Source of the DNA: a virus
Reading direction: 5' to 3' (one strand)
IMG/VR virus record: IMGVR_UViG_3300025872_000294
Span: 1 to 24,583 of that record
Length of the DNA stretch: 24,583 nt
In this document: positions 1 to 7,270 of the stretch, piece after piece
Numbering within the stretch: position 1 is the first letter of the stretch
How the letters are laid out: every line of letters begins with the position of its first letter
Made by a program: the position numbers and the translations under genes
The notes under the pieces: generated by a model
Told to the model about the DNA's origin: nothing
The model's database searches: none
Seen by the model: the letters and a program-made list of their open reading frames with translations, nothing else

Positions 1-137
1 GCCGCCGCGCCTGCAGCCACGGCGGCCACCTTGGCGGCAGCCTTGACCGCGTTCGACACGCTACGTGTCGTCTCAGACTCAAAGCCACTCATGTCCGGGC
101 GGATGCGCACGTAGGCGTTGCCGAGCAGTGTCGACAT
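1..137 (-). CDS. Tail tape measure protein, N-terminal start (truncated by window edge)
   Basis: The first 45 codons of a minus-strand gene that runs off the left edge. It begins MSTLLGNAYVRIRPDMSGF, matching the usual opening of actinophage tape measure proteins (a V-R-I-R-P-D-M-S-G-F-type motif), followed by an Ala-rich helix. The ATG at 137 is preceded by GGAGGC, a good ribosome binding site. It lies directly downstream of the frameshifted tail assembly chaperones, the standard place for the tape measure gene. In siphoviruses this protein fixes tail length and helps DNA ejection. The identification rests on the start motif and position, because the body of the protein is outside the window. 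Confidence 0.8.
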   Translation of the reverse strand, partial: MSTLLGNAYVRIRPDMSGFESETTRSVSNAVKAAAKVAAVAAGAA

Positions 138-146
138 GCTCGCCTC

Positions 147-736
147 CTATCCGGCCAGGGCCATGAAGGCCACGACGTCGGCGCGGCGGTCATCGCCACG
201 CAACGGTGAACGCGGCTTGGCCGCGTCGTAGATCTTCTGGATTTCCTCGGCGTTGTCCGAGTTCTCGCAGACCACGCCCTCGAAGAAGGCCAGCAGGATG
301 GTCAAATCCAGATCGAGAAGGTGTTCGGCTCTGCCGGGGCCGATCAGCCCGGTCATCACTGCCCTCGCCTGGACGGTGTGCCAGTCGGCACTCGCCCAGC
401 CGAACAAGGTGAGGATCAGTTGGTAGGGCGGCCCAGCGAGGTGGTGAAGATGTGGGTCATCGCCTCCTGCAGCATCGCCGAGTCGTCGCCGTCGTCGGGG
501 GCGGCGGCGTAGTAGGCGGCGATGAACTTCTTGTGCTGCTCCTTGCCCAGGGCGTGCTCGATGAGTTGGTCGAGTACGCCGATGGCCTCGGGGTCGTTCT
601 CGTCGATGCGCCCCAGCCGGGCCACCATCAACGACGGCGGTTTGCGCAGCACGCTCCACTGCTGGTCGAACATGGTGAAGGTGGCCGGTTGCCCGGCCAC
701 CTCCGCCATCTCTGCGCTCAAGGCGTCCTGAGTCAT
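147..736 (-). CDS. Tail assembly chaperone, long (minus-1 frameshift) product
   Basis: The predicted G-GT-type fusion of about 196 aa. Translation starts at 736, follows the short chaperone, then slips back one base before its stop at 416-418 and continues to a stop at 147. The downstream part reads as plausible protein (LTLFGWASADWHTVQARAVM, then an acidic helical segment) and has no good start of its own. The long upstream extension of this frame is Arg-rich and looks non-coding. The frame relationship is exactly minus 1, the normal direction in siphoviruses. No canonical X-XXY-YYZ heptamer is obvious; GCTGGGC at about 431-437 and the C/G-rich codons just before the stop are the best slip region. 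Confidence 0.72.
416..736 (-). CDS. Tail assembly chaperone, short (zero-frame) product
   Basis: A 106-aa protein between the major tail protein and the tape measure gene, where siphoviruses encode the lambda gpG-type chaperone. Such chaperones coat the tape measure protein during tail assembly and are not usually in the virion. Its ATG overlaps the major tail protein stop (ATGA at 733-736 region), suggesting translational coupling. The sequence is acidic and helical, with an Ala/Asp-rich C-terminal part ending SLGRPTN. The minus-1 frame is open through its whole second half and continues into conserved-looking sequence. The family call comes from position, size and the overlapping frame rather than from a distinctive motif. 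Confidence 0.8.
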   Translation of the reverse strand: MTQDALSAEMAEVAGQPATFTMFDQQWSVLRKPPSLMVARLGRIDENDPEAIGVLDQLIEHALGKEQHKKFIAAYYAAAPDDGDDSAMLQEAMTHIFTTSLGRPTN

Positions 737-1290
737 CAGGAGATCGCCCCGCCGCCGCTACGGCTGTCCTTCATTAGGACGGTGAACACGGTCTTGCCGG
801 CGACCTTCTCCGCGCGCATCTCGACCGGGATGGTGGCGTAGTCCGCGCCTTTGCGGCGGGCCACCGAGACCGTGCCGGCCTGGAAGCACTGCCGGAACAC
901 CCAGCGCTCCTGTCCGTCCTCGGACTGAAAGCCGATCATCACGCGGGTGGCGGATCCCGGCGCGGGGGGCTCGTACTTGGTCACGCCGGCGCTGGTGGTG
1001 ACGGTGCCGCCGTTGAGCGCGATGCACAGGTTGCGCGCGGTGTTCTCGGCCATCGCAAAGGCGATGGTCACCGTGCGGCTGGTCATGGTGTGCAGCACCG
1101 GGTCGATCTCCTCGGCGACCTCGACCGGGTCGGCGGACACCTCGATGGAGATCTCGCTGCCCTCGGTGGTGTAGCCGACCTCCTTCCAGGCGGCGTTCCA
1201 CGCGGCGCTGACGTCGGTGGGTTCGGTGCTGTTCAGTGCGGCGACGTAGAGGGTTCCCGCGCCCAGACTGATCATTTGGGAGTTGCCCAC
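736..1290 (-). CDS. Major tail protein
   Basis: A 184-aa protein placed directly before the tail chaperones. It builds the tail tube. Residues near the N-terminus (GAGTLYVAALNSTEPTDVS, then WKEVGYTTEGSEISIE) match the usual start of actinophage tail tube subunits, with a 'G.TLY.A......P' opening and a 'GYT.EG' turn. The start is taken as GTG at 1290 because AAAGGAG lies 8 bases upstream (1299-1305). The in-frame ATG at codon 6 lacks such a site, and the longer frame to 1638 reads through another gene. No C-terminal Ig-like domain is visible. A 55-bp gap separates it from the gene upstream. Confidence 0.85.
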   Translation of the reverse strand: MGNSQMISLGAGTLYVAALNSTEPTDVSAAWNAAWKEVGYTTEGSEISIEVSADPVEVAEEIDPVLHTMTSRTVTIAFAMAENTARNLCIALNGGTVTTSAGVTKYEPPAPGSATRVMIGFQSEDGQERWVFRQCFQAGTVSVARRKGADYATIPVEMRAEKVAGKTVFTVLMKDSRSGGGAIS

Positions 1291-1345
1291 GAGAGGGCTC
1301 CTTTCAATGGGATGGATGACCGGCCAGGCGACCGGGAGGGTGACC

Positions 1346-1654
1346 CTAAATGCGGGTCTGATCCAGCGCCGCCCGCAAGTGGGGGCGTGGAGACATGGTG
1401 GATGTGCCGACCTCGCTGTAGAACAGCACGAAGCCGGGCTGCGTCTTGTCGTATCCGACGTCTGCGTAGGCTGACTGCTCATCGGTGCCGGATTCGGTGA
1501 CGATGGCGCGGTCGCGGCGGGTGGCGGGGTAGTGACCCTTGACGTTGGCGCGGGCGTTGTTGCGGACCTTGTTGCCCACGCCCTCGATGAACTCGCGCAT
1601 CGGCTCGCTACCGGCCAGTTCGGCCAGGGCGTCGTCATTCCAGCGGATCTTCAT
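1346..1654 (-). CDS. HK97 gp10-like head-tail/tail completion protein
   Basis: A 102-aa protein in the connector cluster. The middle and end carry the pattern usual for the HK97 gp10-like family: FVLFYSEVGTSTMSPRPHLR (an aromatic, then E-x-G-T, then M-x-x-R-P-x-L), preceded by a basic helix (EFIEGVGNKVRNNARANVKG). The chosen ATG at 1654 overlaps the upstream stop as ATGA; a longer in-frame start at 1669 lies inside the upstream gene. The family joins head and tail or completes the tail. The assignment to gp10-like is good; the exact virion position is inferred from gene order. Confidence 0.75.
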   Translation of the reverse strand: MKIRWNDDALAELAGSEPMREFIEGVGNKVRNNARANVKGHYPATRRDRAIVTESGTDEQSAYADVGYDKTQPGFVLFYSEVGTSTMSPRPHLRAALDQTRI

Positions 1655-2028
1655 CGCTCCCCCAGCCACAGCCCGCAGGTGAGGATGTACCGTGGCCGGT
1701 CGCTGTCAGGATCGGGCATCCATGCCGGGTTGGATTCAACCCATGCCCCGATGCAGTGCGTGGTGGCGTCGACCGCGCCACGGAAACTCGGCCAGACCGA
1801 GCGCACCTTGGTGGCCAGCTGCCCGGCCACGATCTGATCGGTGGCCCAGCATTCGACCTGGATGGCGGCCCGCCAGTTCTCCTGCTCGGCGCGGCCACCG
1901 GGTAACAGCGTGACCCGGATGGAAGCGGCGCCCGGCAGGTAGTCCGTTGAGATCCGGGTGCCGGTGATCGAGGTGATGGCTCCGGCGGACTTCAGCAGCG
2001 CGACGGCGACGGCGTCGGGGGCGATCAT
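1651..2028 (-). CDS. Tail terminator / tail completion protein
   Basis: A 125-aa protein between the head closure and gp10-like genes. The N-terminus (VAVALLKSAGAITSITGTRI, then a D-Y-L-P-G-A motif, then RVTLLPGG) resembles siphovirus tail terminators of the gpU/DUF3168 kind, which cap the tail tube at its head end. It overlaps both neighbours by 4 bases (ATGA at 2025-2028 and at 1651-1654), so the three genes are probably co-translated. No catalytic residues are expected. A head-closure role cannot be excluded without structure prediction. Confidence 0.68.
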   Translation of the reverse strand: MIAPDAVAVALLKSAGAITSITGTRISTDYLPGAASIRVTLLPGGRAEQENWRAAIQVECWATDQIVAGQLATKVRSVWPSFRGAVDATTHCIGAWVESNPAWMPDPDSDRPRYILTCGLWLGER

Positions 2029-2369
2029 GTGGCGTCCTCGACCAGCCGGATGGTGGCCTTCTCGAAGCCGCCCGCGGACGGGGCGACCAGCACCTCGGGG
2101 GCACCGAGCACCTGATAGGTCTTGGTGCCGATGGTGACCGTGTCGGAGTCTTTCAAGCCGGTACCGTGCGGCAGGAAGATCGTGGTCGTGGACACCAGCA
2201 GCCCTTCCACGTTGGGATCCGGGGTCATGGTGTTTTCGCGGACGATGCGGCAGGTGGTGGTGCGGGTGGTGGCCGCGGAGCGCACCGGGCGACCCAGGAT
2301 GTCGGTGGACGCGGTGGCCGAGGTGCTGGCGATCGTCACGGGGGTGCGCATCAGGCCGCTGGGGTCCAT
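2025..2369 (-). CDS. Head closure (head-tail stopper) protein
   Basis: A 114-aa beta-rich protein beginning MDPSGLMRTPVTIAS and containing DTVTIGTKTYQVLGAPEVL, a pattern shared with phage head-tail stopper proteins (SPP1 gp16-like). Such proteins form the ring that closes the portal after packaging. The ATG at 2369 is favoured: it overlaps the upstream glycosyltransferase stop as TGATG and has GGAGAAGCTG directly upstream. An ATG 12 bases earlier (2381) is possible but has no good site. The gene is separated from the connector it normally follows (5685-6308) by five glycosyltransferase genes. Confidence 0.72.
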   Translation of the reverse strand: MDPSGLMRTPVTIASTSATASTDILGRPVRSAATTRTTTCRIVRENTMTPDPNVEGLLVSTTTIFLPHGTGLKDSDTVTIGTKTYQVLGAPEVLVAPSAGGFEKATIRLVEDAT

Positions 2370-3052
2370 CAGCTTCTCCATTCGGCGATCAGGGCGCGCA
2401 TGGCATCGGGCTGAAACTTGGCCACCCGGTAGCGGAAGCCCAGCCGGTTGGTGGCTTCGTCCAGTTCGGCGGTGCGCGGCTGCGGCGGATGCCACAAGTG
2501 CCATAGCGGCCCGCGCCGCGAGGCCGGGTAGTCACCCGCCAAGGTGCGCGCCGCGCAGCCCAGGGCGTAGTCCTCGCCTCCCCATCCGACGAACCGGGGG
2601 TCGAACGGGCCGCATTGCAGCGCCAGGTCGCGAGTCATCGCCACGATGCCGCCGCCGGCCAGGACATCGTGGGCCTTCTGGCCCAGCGCACGGTCGCGGG
2701 GATACTCGACCTTGGCAGGGTCGAGTTGCAGTGTGGCAGCGGTCGCCTGCTCGGTCAGTCGGCAGACCTTCGTGAACGGCACCGCCCAGCCCACGTCAGC
2801 GGCGGCATAGGCGGCCCATTCCAACGCTTCGGACGACACGAACGAGTCGGAGTCGGCCAAGATCACGACGTCGGCGCTAGAAGCCCCCACGGCGGCGTTG
2901 TACGCCTCGGCCTTGCGCCAGGGCTGTAGCCGGGCGGTGGTCACCGTGGCCGGCCAGCCGCGGGCACGGTACCAGGCCACAGTCCAGTCACGGGCGGCGC
3001 GGCGGTGTGCGTCGTCGTCGGCGTGAGTGCCGACGATCACCTCGACGCTCAT
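2369..3052 (-). CDS. Glycosyltransferase with DxD and GWGGED motifs (cassette gene 5)
   Basis: A 227-aa GT-A fold glycosyltransferase. It has a probable metal-binding DSDS motif at residues 67-70 (in VVILADSDSF) and a GWGGED motif at 156-161, the pattern of the galactosyltransferase-like C-terminal region that binds acceptor and completes the active site. KAEAYNAAV at about 47-55 is typical of the nucleotide-sugar binding part. No signal peptide or membrane segment is seen, so it should act in the cytoplasm. It is the last of five glycosyltransferases in the connector operon and overlaps the fourth as ATGA. The likely job is sugar transfer to a virion protein; sugar and acceptor cannot be read from sequence. 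Confidence 0.85.
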   Translation of the reverse strand: MSVEVIVGTHADDDAHRRAARDWTVAWYRARGWPATVTTARLQPWRKAEAYNAAVGASSADVVILADSDSFVSSEALEWAAYAAADVGWAVPFTKVCRLTEQATAATLQLDPAKVEYPRDRALGQKAHDVLAGGGIVAMTRDLALQCGPFDPRFVGWGGEDYALGCAARTLAGDYPASRRGPLWHLWHPPQPRTAELDEATNRLGFRYRVAKFQPDAMRALIAEWRS

Positions 3053-3816
3053 GCGAGCACCGGGGCCGGGTCGTAGGTGATACGGGGGTCACCGGCGCGG
3101 TAGTACCAATGGTCGAGGAAGGCATCGTTTAGGCTGCCCTGCTGGTCAGCCAGTCGGCCCCAGTCGCGCCAGTGCAGCCCGGTGGACTCGGGAAGGTCGG
3201 TCAGGGCCAGCGCGGCAGCGCCCTGGCGGGCCTTGCGCAGGTACTGCTCCGGCGTGCGGATCGGGAAGTGTCGCACCTCCAGTGCCCCCCACAGCACGTT
3301 GGGGATGCGGTGCGGGTAGGTGACCTGATGGTTGCCCATCTCGATGACCATGCCGGGGTAGGCGCGGGCGGCGACCTTGTGCAGTCGGGCGCGCTCGGTT
3401 GTGCGGTGGCCCATCGCCCGCTGCGGGGCGACGCCGGTGGGATCGGCGTCAGTGACCACGTGGTCGTACAGCCAGGCCGGGGCGACCTGAAAGCCGCCGG
3501 CGGACTTCAGCACGTCGGCGATGCGTTGGCCGGTCAGCGGCACCCAGATCTCGTCGGCGTCGAAAGGCACGATCCAGTCGGCGCCGAGGTGTTCGCGGGC
3601 GTAGTGCGCCAGGGCGGTCATCTTGCGGGACTGATAGTAGGCCGGATCAGGGTCGTCGATGACCTCGCAAGGCAGTGCCTGCAGCAGCTCGCGGGTGCCG
3701 TCGGTCGATCCGTTGTCGGAAACGACGACGTGGTCGACGTGCGCGGCGATGTGGCGCACGCAGGTCTCAATGATGTCGGCTTCGTTCTTGACCATGCTCA
3801 CGGCGATCACGCGCAT
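3049..3816 (-). CDS. Glycosyltransferase family 2-like, DADE motif (cassette gene 4)
   Basis: A 255-aa protein that opens MRVIAVSMVKNEADIIETCV, then VVSDNGSTDGT, the classic start of family 2 / Glyco_tranf_2_4-type transferases that bind the nucleotide sugar. The metal-binding motif is DADE at 86-89, in a WIVPFDADEIW context. A C-terminal segment after residue 150 (RHFPIRTPEQYLRKARQG) is also typical of this subfamily. The start at 3816 overlaps the upstream stop as TGATG, and the stop overlaps the next gene as ATGA. No membrane anchor is visible. It probably acts on phage structural proteins, given its place inside the head-tail operon. Confidence 0.87.
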   Translation of the reverse strand: MRVIAVSMVKNEADIIETCVRHIAAHVDHVVVSDNGSTDGTRELLQALPCEVIDDPDPAYYQSRKMTALAHYAREHLGADWIVPFDADEIWVPLTGQRIADVLKSAGGFQVAPAWLYDHVVTDADPTGVAPQRAMGHRTTERARLHKVAARAYPGMVIEMGNHQVTYPHRIPNVLWGALEVRHFPIRTPEQYLRKARQGAAALALTDLPESTGLHWRDWGRLADQQGSLNDAFLDHWYYRAGDPRITYDPAPVLA

Positions 3817-4493
3817 CAGTAGCCTGTCCCCACGCGCTCGGCGCCGATGTGCTCCACACGCGGCGGGTCGTCTCGGTGGCCCCAGAAGGCACACGCGGTC
3901 TGTGGCTCGTCGGCGAACAGGTTCAGTCCGAACCGGCCCTCGGACTGATCCCCGGCGGGCCAGTCGTGGGTGGCGATGAACTCGCGGCGGAGCAGGTGCG
4001 GGTTCGTGGTGAAGAAGCGGCGGTGCTGCAGCCAATGATGCTGACCGTCGGTGCGGTCGAGGTAGTCGTCCGGGTGTTGGGCCACGATGCCGCCGGCGAC
4101 CTGTTCGGCTCGGTTCCAGGGCTGCCGCAGTAGCGCCATCTGCGCCAGTTGCCGATGGGAGTCCATGACGTTGATCAGGTCGGCCAGGTCGACGTCGACG
4201 TTCATGGTGAAGTCGTCCTCGGTACTGAACACCCAGGGGGTCATGCCTGCTTTGCGCAGGTAGTCCCAGGCGCTGCGGTAGGCGCCGGCGAAGCCCGAGC
4301 GGGTGCCGGTGGAAACGATCTGCCAGCAGTCCGGCGCGTAGGTGGCGTACAGGTGGGCGATGAACGCGGGGTCGTTGCCGTCGGCGTGGATCACCCGGCG
4401 AGTGATCGGGCCGTGCAGCCGGGTGTTCAGCGATGCGATGCTGCGCGCCAAGCAGTCCGCGCGCCCGTCGGTCATGACCAGCAGCGTGATCAT
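3816..4493 (-). CDS. Glycosyltransferase-like protein with TEDDF motif (cassette gene 3)
   Basis: A 225-aa protein starting MITLLVMTDGRADCLARSIA, a GT-A opening. The probable metal site is EDD at 92-94 within WVFSTEDDFTM. The middle region (HHWLQHRRFFTTNPHLLRR) and the C-terminal HIGAERVGTGY segment resemble phage and bacterial glycosyltransferases that modify proteins or lipids, but I do not recognise a specific family. The start at 4493 overlaps the upstream stop as ATGA, which rules out the longer frame to 4661. The cytoplasmic role is inferred, with substrate unknown. It is the least typical of the five, so a related nucleotidyl-sugar enzyme is an alternative. Confidence 0.75.
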   Translation of the reverse strand: MITLLVMTDGRADCLARSIASLNTRLHGPITRRVIHADGNDPAFIAHLYATYAPDCWQIVSTGTRSGFAGAYRSAWDYLRKAGMTPWVFSTEDDFTMNVDVDLADLINVMDSHRQLAQMALLRQPWNRAEQVAGGIVAQHPDDYLDRTDGQHHWLQHRRFFTTNPHLLRREFIATHDWPAGDQSEGRFGLNLFADEPQTACAFWGHRDDPPRVEHIGAERVGTGY

Positions 4494-5053
4494 CGGCTGT
4501 CCTTGCGGATGGCGGCGTGCAGACCGGCAGGGTCGCTGATGCTGCGGTTGCGGGATCGGGGGCTGACGTGGGCGTACAGCCGGGCGTCGGGGATGTGCTC
4601 GTAGGTGGCGCCGCGGCGCACCAGCGTCAACCACAGCGCCCAGTCCTCCCAGGCCGGCCACGGCTGGAAGCCGCCGGCGGACAGGATCATCTCGCGGCGC
4701 ACCATCGCCGAGATCGGGATGGGGTTGAGCCGCTCGATGTTGCGCTGGGTCAGGTCGACCTCGTAGCTGCTGCCGTCGAGATGCACCTCGATCAGCGACG
4801 GCACGCGGATGTCGGCGTGACCTTTTGACAGTGCGGTCACGTAACCGTCACCGAGCTGATCGTCGGCATCCAGGCAGATCACCCACGAAGTTGTTGCGGC
4901 GGCGATGGTGTCGTTGCGGGCCTCGGCCAGGGTGTCGGCGTGGCGGTGGATCACCGGCACGCCTTGGCGCAGCGCGCTGGGGATGGCACGCTCTTGGGCC
5001 AGGTCGACCCATTCGGCGGTACCGAAGGTGGCCACGCAGACGGTCACGTCCAT
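4490..5053 (-). CDS. Glycosyltransferase family 2-like, DADD motif (cassette gene 2)
   Basis: A 187-aa compact family 2 transferase. It opens MDVTVCVATFG, has ARNDTIAAATTSWVICLDAD with DADD at residues 62-65 for metal and nucleotide-sugar binding, and carries a WEDW motif at 135-138 where family 2 enzymes have the catalytic-base ED. At this length it is little more than the catalytic domain. The ATG at 5053 overlaps the upstream gene by 10 bases. A GTG at 5047 would give the GTGA overlap used by its neighbours, so the true start may be two codons later. It probably works with the other four enzymes on a common glycan or on several virion sites. Confidence 0.83.
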   Translation of the reverse strand: MDVTVCVATFGTAEWVDLAQERAIPSALRQGVPVIHRHADTLAEARNDTIAAATTSWVICLDADDQLGDGYVTALSKGHADIRVPSLIEVHLDGSSYEVDLTQRNIERLNPIPISAMVRREMILSAGGFQPWPAWEDWALWLTLVRRGATYEHIPDARLYAHVSPRSRNRSISDPAGLHAAIRKDSR

Positions 5054-5688
5054 AGCGCGCTGCGTTCCCGGTACAGGCTGCGATCGGCAATCATGCGTCG
5101 CCGCATCATCAGGTAACTGGCGTCCCATTCGGCCTTGCCGGCCATCGGGTGCAGGTGCTCGACGATGGCGTCGGGGGCGTGGGCGTAGGCTCCTCGCGCG
5201 GTCGCGGTGCCCACCAGTTCGTCATCGACGTACTCGTGGATGTAGTCCTCGCACAACAGTCCGGGTCGGTGGTCAATCAGGCCCAGCGCGGTGTAGTCGC
5301 GGACCACCAGCGTATGCGTGGAGTGCCCGTGGGCAGTGCGCTCGTTGGCCAGATCGTTGGTCCCGATGACGCGCACCTGCTCGGTGAGCAGCGCCTCGCA
5401 GGTCTCAAGCCAGCCCGGATGAAAGTGCAGGTCGATTGCGCCGGTAAAGATCAGCGGCTCGTCGCTGGCAGCCACGGCGGCGTTGACCTTGGCGGCGTAG
5501 TCGCCGCGAGCTCGCGGCGAGAACTTCAGGTGATCATGGTCGGCCACGGCCTCGGCCACGGCATCGTCGCCGTCGGTGATGGCGAACAGTAGCCGCGCCC
5601 GGTCAGTGGATGCACCCAGCGACGCCACCAGCCGGGCCACCTGTTCGGCGCGGCCCAGCATCGGCACAATGACTACGCAGTCGCTCAT
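5044..5688 (-). CDS. Glycosyltransferase-like protein, atypical metal motif (cassette gene 1)
   Basis: A 214-aa GT-A-like protein, first of the cassette, overlapping the head-tail adaptor stop as ATGA. It begins VVIVPMLGRAEQVARLVASL, has a central FHPGW motif at about residues 89-93 and an acceptor-side region CEDYIHEYVDDELVGTA followed by VEHLHP. Related phage proteins usually have a G-A-D-D-x-F-H-P-G-W signature; here the equivalent segment reads GAIDLHFHPGW (from residue 83), so the first Asp of the metal site is replaced by Ile. It may use a relaxed DxD or be catalytically weak. The family call is firm; activity is uncertain. Confidence 0.78.
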   Translation of the reverse strand: MSDCVVIVPMLGRAEQVARLVASLGASTDRARLLFAITDGDDAVAEAVADHDHLKFSPRARGDYAAKVNAAVAASDEPLIFTGAIDLHFHPGWLETCEALLTEQVRVIGTNDLANERTAHGHSTHTLVVRDYTALGLIDHRPGLLCEDYIHEYVDDELVGTATARGAYAHAPDAIVEHLHPMAGKAEWDASYLMMRRRMIADRSLYRERSALWT

Positions 5689-6308
5689 CGGGGCCGGATG
5701 GTGGATGCCCCGCCGCGGTATCGGTCGAGGATGATGCGCTGCCGCGCCGAGAGCCCGGAAGCGTCGCCACTGGAACCGGCGCCGTAGGTCACCGAGTAGT
5801 CGGCCAGTCGCTCACTGGCCAGCCCGCGAGGGTTGTTGATCTCGTCGACGGCCAGGGACAGTGCCACGGCCTTGAGGTCGGCGGGGATCACATCGTAGCC
5901 GGCGGTGTAGGTGACCGTGACCAAGTCGACGTCGGGATCCTGCAGCTGCAGTTCGGCGCGGGCGTGGTCATAGAACCACTGGCCCGAGGTCAGGGTCACC
6001 CCGTCTGCCACGACGGTGGACACCGAGACCACCGGGCGCTGCGGGAGCGTGATCACGCCGATCAGTCCCGAGTAGTCGTCGAACCGGGTCGTCGACGGGA
6101 TCACCGAGGTGATGGTCAATCCGTAGGCGGCGGTCAGGGTGTGAGTGTAGGTCTGGCTCATCAACCCTTGGCCGGTGTAGCCGGTGACCAGCGCGGTCGC
6201 CAGTGTCACCGCCTGGGCGGCGGCCTCTGGGTCCAGAGTGGTGCCCAGCCGGGTCTCCAACTCTTCGACGGTGACCAGCAGCAGCGGGTCTACGACGATG
6301 ATCGGCAT
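5685..6308 (-). CDS. Head-tail connector (adaptor) protein
   Basis: A 207-aa protein following the major capsid gene. The N-terminal helical region (VTVEELETRLGTTLDPEAAA, then ALVTGYTG) and the middle (VTVTYTAGYDVIPADLKAVA) are typical of HK97 gp6 / SPP1 gp15-like adaptors, which dock on the portal. The ATG at 6308 has a GAAGGTGA site upstream. It is separated from the capsid gene by a 77-bp gap holding a strong hairpin, and its stop overlaps the first glycosyltransferase. In most related phages the head closure gene would come next; here that gene is 3.3 kb downstream. Confidence 0.8.
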   Translation of the reverse strand: MPIIVVDPLLLVTVEELETRLGTTLDPEAAAQAVTLATALVTGYTGQGLMSQTYTHTLTAAYGLTITSVIPSTTRFDDYSGLIGVITLPQRPVVSVSTVVADGVTLTSGQWFYDHARAELQLQDPDVDLVTVTYTAGYDVIPADLKAVALSLAVDEINNPRGLASERLADYSVTYGAGSSGDASGLSARQRIILDRYRGGASTIRPR

Positions 6309-6341
6309 GGGTCACCTTCTCTCGTGCGGGGGGGCTGTGAG

Positions 6342-6379
6342 CACCCAGGACCGGGGCGGTCAGGCCCCGGTCCTGGGTG
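6342..6379 (-). terminator. Strong 16-bp hairpin after the capsid gene
   Basis: A perfect inverted repeat with 16-bp arms (CACCCAGGACCGGGGC at 6342-6357 and its complement at 6364-6379) and a 6-base loop. It lies just past the capsid stop. No U-run follows on the minus strand, so it would be an actinobacterial-type terminator without U tract, an attenuator that lowers expression of the connector and glycosyltransferase genes relative to capsid, or an mRNA-stabilising 3' structure. Confidence 0.75.
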
Positions 6380-6385
6380 TACTCA

Positions 6386-7246
6386 TCAGGCGGTGATGCG
6401 GACGTCGCTCACGGCGAGGAACGACGGGCGGGTGACCTTCACGCCGTAGACGTGCAGACCCTTCACCTGCTCGGCGAACTTCTTCTCGACCGGGTCGCTG
6501 CGCAGGCTGCGCACCTGCTCGGCCAGCGTGGTCGCGTAGGTGCTGCCAGCGATGCAGAACTTGTTCGTCGCGCTGGTGCCCGACGCGGCGGTCGGCAGGT
6601 TGTTCGACTTGTAGATGGCCATGCCGGCGGCCTCGCCGACGCGACCGTTGGCCCGCGTCGCGGCACCGGCAGCATCACCGGCGGACACGAAGCGCGAGTC
6701 CTTGAGCAGCAGCCCGTAGAACTGCGGGGGCACGACAGCCCAACGCTGCTCCGGGGGCACGTCGGAGCTGTCCAGCAGCACCGACAGATCGACCAGATGG
6801 TCGTAGGCACCGGCGGCGGTGGAGACGGTGATCTCCTCGATGTTGTTGTCCGGGTTGGAGAACGACACGCCCGAGACCATCTTGTCGAGGACCAGGGCGT
6901 CCATCGTGTTGGCCAGCCCGTATGCCGCGCGGTCGATCGCCTCGGCCATCAGCCGCCCGCCATCGAAGGTCTGCGCGCGCTCGACGTCGTCGAGGTAGAA
7001 CGCGAAGTACTTCTTCTGGTCGAGCAGCAGGCTCTGCTGCGAGTCGTCGATGTCCTCGACGGTGATGTCCGCGCCGGTGTAGGAGCGGATGGTGGGGTCG
7101 ACGATGGACGTGATCTTCACGGCCTCGGCGTTGGCCGAGTCGGCCTCGTAGTCGCGGTTGCAGATGCCGGCGGCGACGGCAACCTTGCTGGTGTTGGTCA
7201 GGATTCGCGCGCTCCAGACGGTACGCGCGGAGTTGGACAGAGCCAC
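6386..7246 (-). CDS. Major capsid protein
   Basis: A 286-aa shell protein directly after the scaffold gene. It shows the usual phage capsid layout: an N-terminal arm (MALSNSARTVWSARIL), a region with VEDIDDSQQSLLLDQKKYFA, a loop with AYGLANTMD, and a C-terminal RSLRSDPVEKKFAEQVKGLH followed by VYGVKVTRP, which closely matches the P22-coat/gp5-like HK97-fold family common in actinophages. The GTG at 7246 is chosen because AAAGGAG lies 7 bases upstream. As the most highly expressed virion gene it stands alone between a scaffold gene and a strong hairpin. Confidence 0.9.
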   Translation of the reverse strand: MALSNSARTVWSARILTNTSKVAVAAGICNRDYEADSANAEAVKITSIVDPTIRSYTGADITVEDIDDSQQSLLLDQKKYFAFYLDDVERAQTFDGGRLMAEAIDRAAYGLANTMDALVLDKMVSGVSFSNPDNNIEEITVSTAAGAYDHLVDLSVLLDSSDVPPEQRWAVVPPQFYGLLLKDSRFVSAGDAAGAATRANGRVGEAAGMAIYKSNNLPTAASGTSATNKFCIAGSTYATTLAEQVRSLRSDPVEKKFAEQVKGLHVYGVKVTRPSFLAVSDVRITA

Positions 7247-7270
7247 GGTGGCTCTCCTTTCGGGTTACGC

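Noticed and set aside
460-659. The upstream part of the 147-659 minus-strand frame as an independent gene start
   Set aside because: Arg/Gly-rich out-of-frame reading of the chaperone gene. Only the part beyond the overlap is protein-like, so it is treated as a frameshift extension.
3049-3816. Glycosyltransferases as host genes marking a prophage boundary
   Set aside because: They overlap phage connector genes on both sides by 1-4 bp, so they are part of the phage operon.
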